16,599 nucleotides of DNA, from assembly GCA_905195005.1 (NCBI GenBank), contig CAJJUC010000031.1, positions 1 through 16,599 on the forward strand, written 5' to 3'. This document shows, one piece after another, positions 14,598 through 16,599 of the stretch; the stretch's first letter is position 1; each line of letters starts with the position of its first letter. The notes beneath the pieces are model-generated. The model ran no database searches, was not told the origin of the DNA, and saw only the letters and a program-made list of their open reading frames with translations. Source of the DNA: an uncultured Eubacteriales bacterium (GTDB taxonomy: Bacteria > Bacillota > Clostridia > UMGS1883). A program made the position numbers and the translations under genes.

Positions 14598-16433
14598 ATG
14601 CTTTTAGATACAATTCACTCCAGACAGGATCTGCTGGACATCCCAGAAGCGCAGCTTGGAACGCTCTGCGATGAAATCCGACAATTTCTTGTACAAAACG
14701 TCAGCCGCACCGGCGGCCATCTGGCATCCAACCTCGGCATTGTCGAGACGACGGTGGCAATCCATCGCGTCTTTGACACCAGCCGCGACCGGCTTGTGTT
14801 CGATGTCGGGCATCAGTGTTATGTGCATAAAATGCTCACCGGCCGTATGGAGCGGTTTGACACGCTCCGCCAGCAGGGAGGGCTTTCCGGTTTTCCAAAG
14901 CCCTGTGAGAGCGTACACGACGCCTTTATCGCCGGCCACGCATCCAACGCTGTTTCCGTTGCACTCGGTATGGCCCGCGCCCGGACGATGGAAGGGGCAG
15001 ACTATCATGTGCTGGCTCTGATGGGCGACGGCGCGCTGACCGGCGGCCTTGCTTATGAGGGTTTCAACAACGCTGGTGCAAGCCGCGAACCCATGATTGT
15101 TCTGCTTAATGACAATGGCATGTCCATCACGCCGAATGTCGGCGCAATTTCTCGTTATCTTGCGCAGGCGCGTCTGCGTCCCAAATATCTCGACCTCAAA
15201 TTATGGTATAGACAGACAACGGCCAAAAGTGCTTTCGGCCGTCGGCTCTATGCACTGACCCATAAGGTCAAAGAGCACATGCGCCGCAGCATTCTTGGCA
15301 CAACGCTGTTTGAGAATCTGGGGTTTACCTACCTCGGCCCGGTAGACGGGCATGACATTTCCAGAATTGAAATGCTGCTGAAGACGGCTGTCGCGCTGCA
15401 TGAGCCTGTCCTCATCCATCTCATCACGAAGAAGGGGCGTGGCTATGCGCCGGCAGAAAAAACGCCGCAGGAGTTCCATGGTATCGGGAAGTTTGACCCC
15501 GAGACGGGTCTGAGTGAGACTGTATCCGTCCCGACCTTTTCTGATATTTTTGGACAGGAGCTTGGCCGGATGGCCGCCAGCGACAAGACTGTCTGCGCTA
15601 TCACTGCAGCTATGCAGCACGGAACAGGCCTTGACCAGTTTGCGGCTGATTTCCCGTCTAGGTTCTTTGATGTCGGCATTGCCGAGGGCCACGCAGTCTG
15701 CATGGCTGCGGGACTTGCCAAACAGGGAATGAAGCCTGTTGCGGCGATCTATTCTACTTTTTTGCAGCGCGCCTACGACATGCTGCTGCATGATGTTGCC
15801 CTACAACAGCTGCATGTCGTCTTAGCGGTTGACCGCTGCGGTATTGTCGGTGAAGACGGCGACACACATCAGGGCATGTTTGACGTTGGCTATCTCCGTC
15901 AGGTGCCCGGTATGAAAATTTTCAGTCCCGCCAGCTTTGCTGAACTGCGCGAGGATCTGCATACGGCGTTCTATGCCTGCACCGGTCCTGCAGCCATCCG
16001 CTACCCGCGTGGGGCGGAGGGCTGCTATCAGGTGTCTGCCTCCCAGACCCGCATCCGCGAGGGCTATACGTGCACGATCATCTGCTACGGCACGATGATC
16101 AACGCCGTGCTGGACGCAGCGGATACCATGCAGGCCGCAGGCTACCGGTCCGAGATTCTAAAGCTGCGCACCATCTCCCCGGTCGACTGGGACGCGATCG
16201 ACGCGTCCGTCCGGAAGACAAAACGCGTGTTCGTGTTCGAGGAAACATCCGACCGTGAATGTCTGGCCGATGAGATTTTTGCCCACCTGATCGAAACCGG
16301 GATTCCGGCAGTCTGCCGGAAGCGGAACCTTGGCCGCGGCTTTATTCCGCACGGTGCGCCTGCCGCGCTGCTTGCGGCGGCAGGTTTGGATGCGGATGCA
16401 CTCACAAAACTGATGCAGGAGGAGCTTTCCTGA
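14598..16433 (+). CDS. dxs: 1-deoxy-D-xylulose-5-phosphate synthase
   Basis: A thiamine-diphosphate enzyme that joins pyruvate and glyceraldehyde 3-phosphate to form DXP, the first MEP-pathway step, feeding Dxr. It is 611 aa, near the family norm. Motifs are GGHLASNLGIVE (39-50), FDVGHQCYVHKMLTG, the ThDP/Mg motif GDGALTGG (143-150) with NDN (171-173), and FDVGIAEGHAV, where Glu 363 matches the catalytic Glu of the usual IAEQHAV. DRCGIVGEDGDTHQGMFD and the C-terminal transketolase domain (FVFEETSDRECLADEI) follow. The ATG at 14598 follows GAGG (14589-14592), which overlaps the oapA stop. An upstream ATG at 14511 would lie within oapA and is rejected. There are no ATA codons, unlike dxr. The stop overlaps the next start by one base. 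Confidence 0.97.
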   Translation: MLLDTIHSRQDLLDIPEAQLGTLCDEIRQFLVQNVSRTGGHLASNLGIVETTVAIHRVFDTSRDRLVFDVGHQCYVHKMLTGRMERFDTLRQQGGLSGFPKPCESVHDAFIAGHASNAVSVALGMARARTMEGADYHVLALMGDGALTGGLAYEGFNNAGASREPMIVLLNDNGMSITPNVGAISRYLAQARLRPKYLDLKLWYRQTTAKSAFGRRLYALTHKVKEHMRRSILGTTLFENLGFTYLGPVDGHDISRIEMLLKTAVALHEPVLIHLITKKGRGYAPAEKTPQEFHGIGKFDPETGLSETVSVPTFSDIFGQELGRMAASDKTVCAITAAMQHGTGLDQFAADFPSRFFDVGIAEGHAVCMAAGLAKQGMKPVAAIYSTFLQRAYDMLLHDVALQQLHVVLAVDRCGIVGEDGDTHQGMFDVGYLRQVPGMKIFSPASFAELREDLHTAFYACTGPAAIRYPRGAEGCYQVSASQTRIREGYTCTIICYGTMINAVLDAADTMQAAGYRSEILKLRTISPVDWDAIDASVRKTKRVFVFEETSDRECLADEIFAHLIETGIPAVCRKRNLGRGFIPHGAPAALLAAAGLDADALTKLMQEELS

Positions 16434-16599
16434 TGAAGCATAAGGAACGGCTGGATGTGCTGCTTGTCGCGCGCAATCTGGCGGAATCGAGAAGCAAGGC
16501 ACAGGCCATGATCATGGCGGGCGAGGTCTATGTCAACGAACAGAAGGCCGACAAGGCCGGGCTTGAGATCAATATTGACGACGAGCCTGTGATCGAGGT
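16433..16599 (+). CDS. tlyA: TlyA-family rRNA 2'-O-methyltransferase, N-terminal part (runs off the window)
   Basis: The first 55 codons are visible. RLDVLLVARNLAESRSKAQ followed by AMIMAGEVYVNEQKADKAG is an S4 RNA-binding domain as found at the start of TlyA, whose C-terminal half is an FtsJ-like methyltransferase acting on rRNA. The gene follows dxs with a one-base overlap (TGATG), and AGGAGGAG (16417-16424) lies 8 bases before the ATG. The dxs-tlyA order is standard in Clostridia. The methyltransferase domain is outside the window, so the identification leans on the S4 domain and the context. Confidence 0.9.
   Translation, partial: MKHKERLDVLLVARNLAESRSKAQAMIMAGEVYVNEQKADKAGLEINIDDEPVIE

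Overview
The window looks like chromosomal DNA of a Gram-positive, Clostridia-type anaerobe (order Oscillospirales or near it, by inference). Supporting signs are strong Shine-Dalgarno sites, sigma-A-type promoters with 17-base spacers, a pyrH-frr-uppS-cdsA-dxr-rseP run, and the Firmicutes order nusB-xseA-xseB-ispA-dxs-tlyA. It is mostly core metabolism, with one uncommon element: a roughly 635-nt structured RNA gene with a small membrane-protein gene behind it. I identify these as OLE RNA (ornate, large, extremophilic) and its partner protein OapA.

Layout. Bases 1-50 are the 5' part of an initiator tRNA gene on the minus strand, with its own promoter. Divergent from it is a large protein (251-2731) with the architecture of GH106-like glycoside hydrolases. 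A cytidylate-kinase-like gene (2819-3412) and upp (3512-4141) follow, each with its own promoter. A bidirectional terminator separates upp from a convergent AraC-family regulator (4274-5188, minus). The AraC and pyrH promoters overlap back to back.

From 5300 to 13163 all genes lie on the plus strand and are tightly packed: pyrH, frr, uppS, cdsA, dxr, rseP, nusB, xseA, xseB, ispA. They serve UMP phosphorylation, ribosome recycling, phospholipid and undecaprenyl lipid synthesis, the MEP isoprenoid pathway, regulated intramembrane proteolysis, antitermination and DNA repair. The 833-base stretch without a protein gene (13164-13996) is filled by a promoter, the OLE RNA and a strong hairpin-T6 terminator. 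After it come oapA, dxs and the start of a tlyA-type rRNA methyltransferase that runs off the window.

How they fit together: dxs and dxr catalyse the first two MEP-pathway steps, ispA makes farnesyl diphosphate and uppS makes the C55 lipid carrier precursor, so one neighbourhood holds four isoprenoid enzymes. The OLE/OapA pair sits between ispA and dxs, the arrangement known from other OLE-bearing Firmicutes. OLE RNA and OapA form a membrane-bound ribonucleoprotein complex linked in published Bacillus halodurans work to stress tolerance.

Codon use changes inside ispA. Genes up to the start of ispA use the Ile codon ATA often (eight times in dxr). In ispA it occurs only at codons 14 and 29, and I find none in oapA or dxs. 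The likely join lies in the highly conserved first aspartate-rich region, about 12500-12650. Either the ispA 3' part through tlyA was acquired by recombination, or this is a chimeric assembly.
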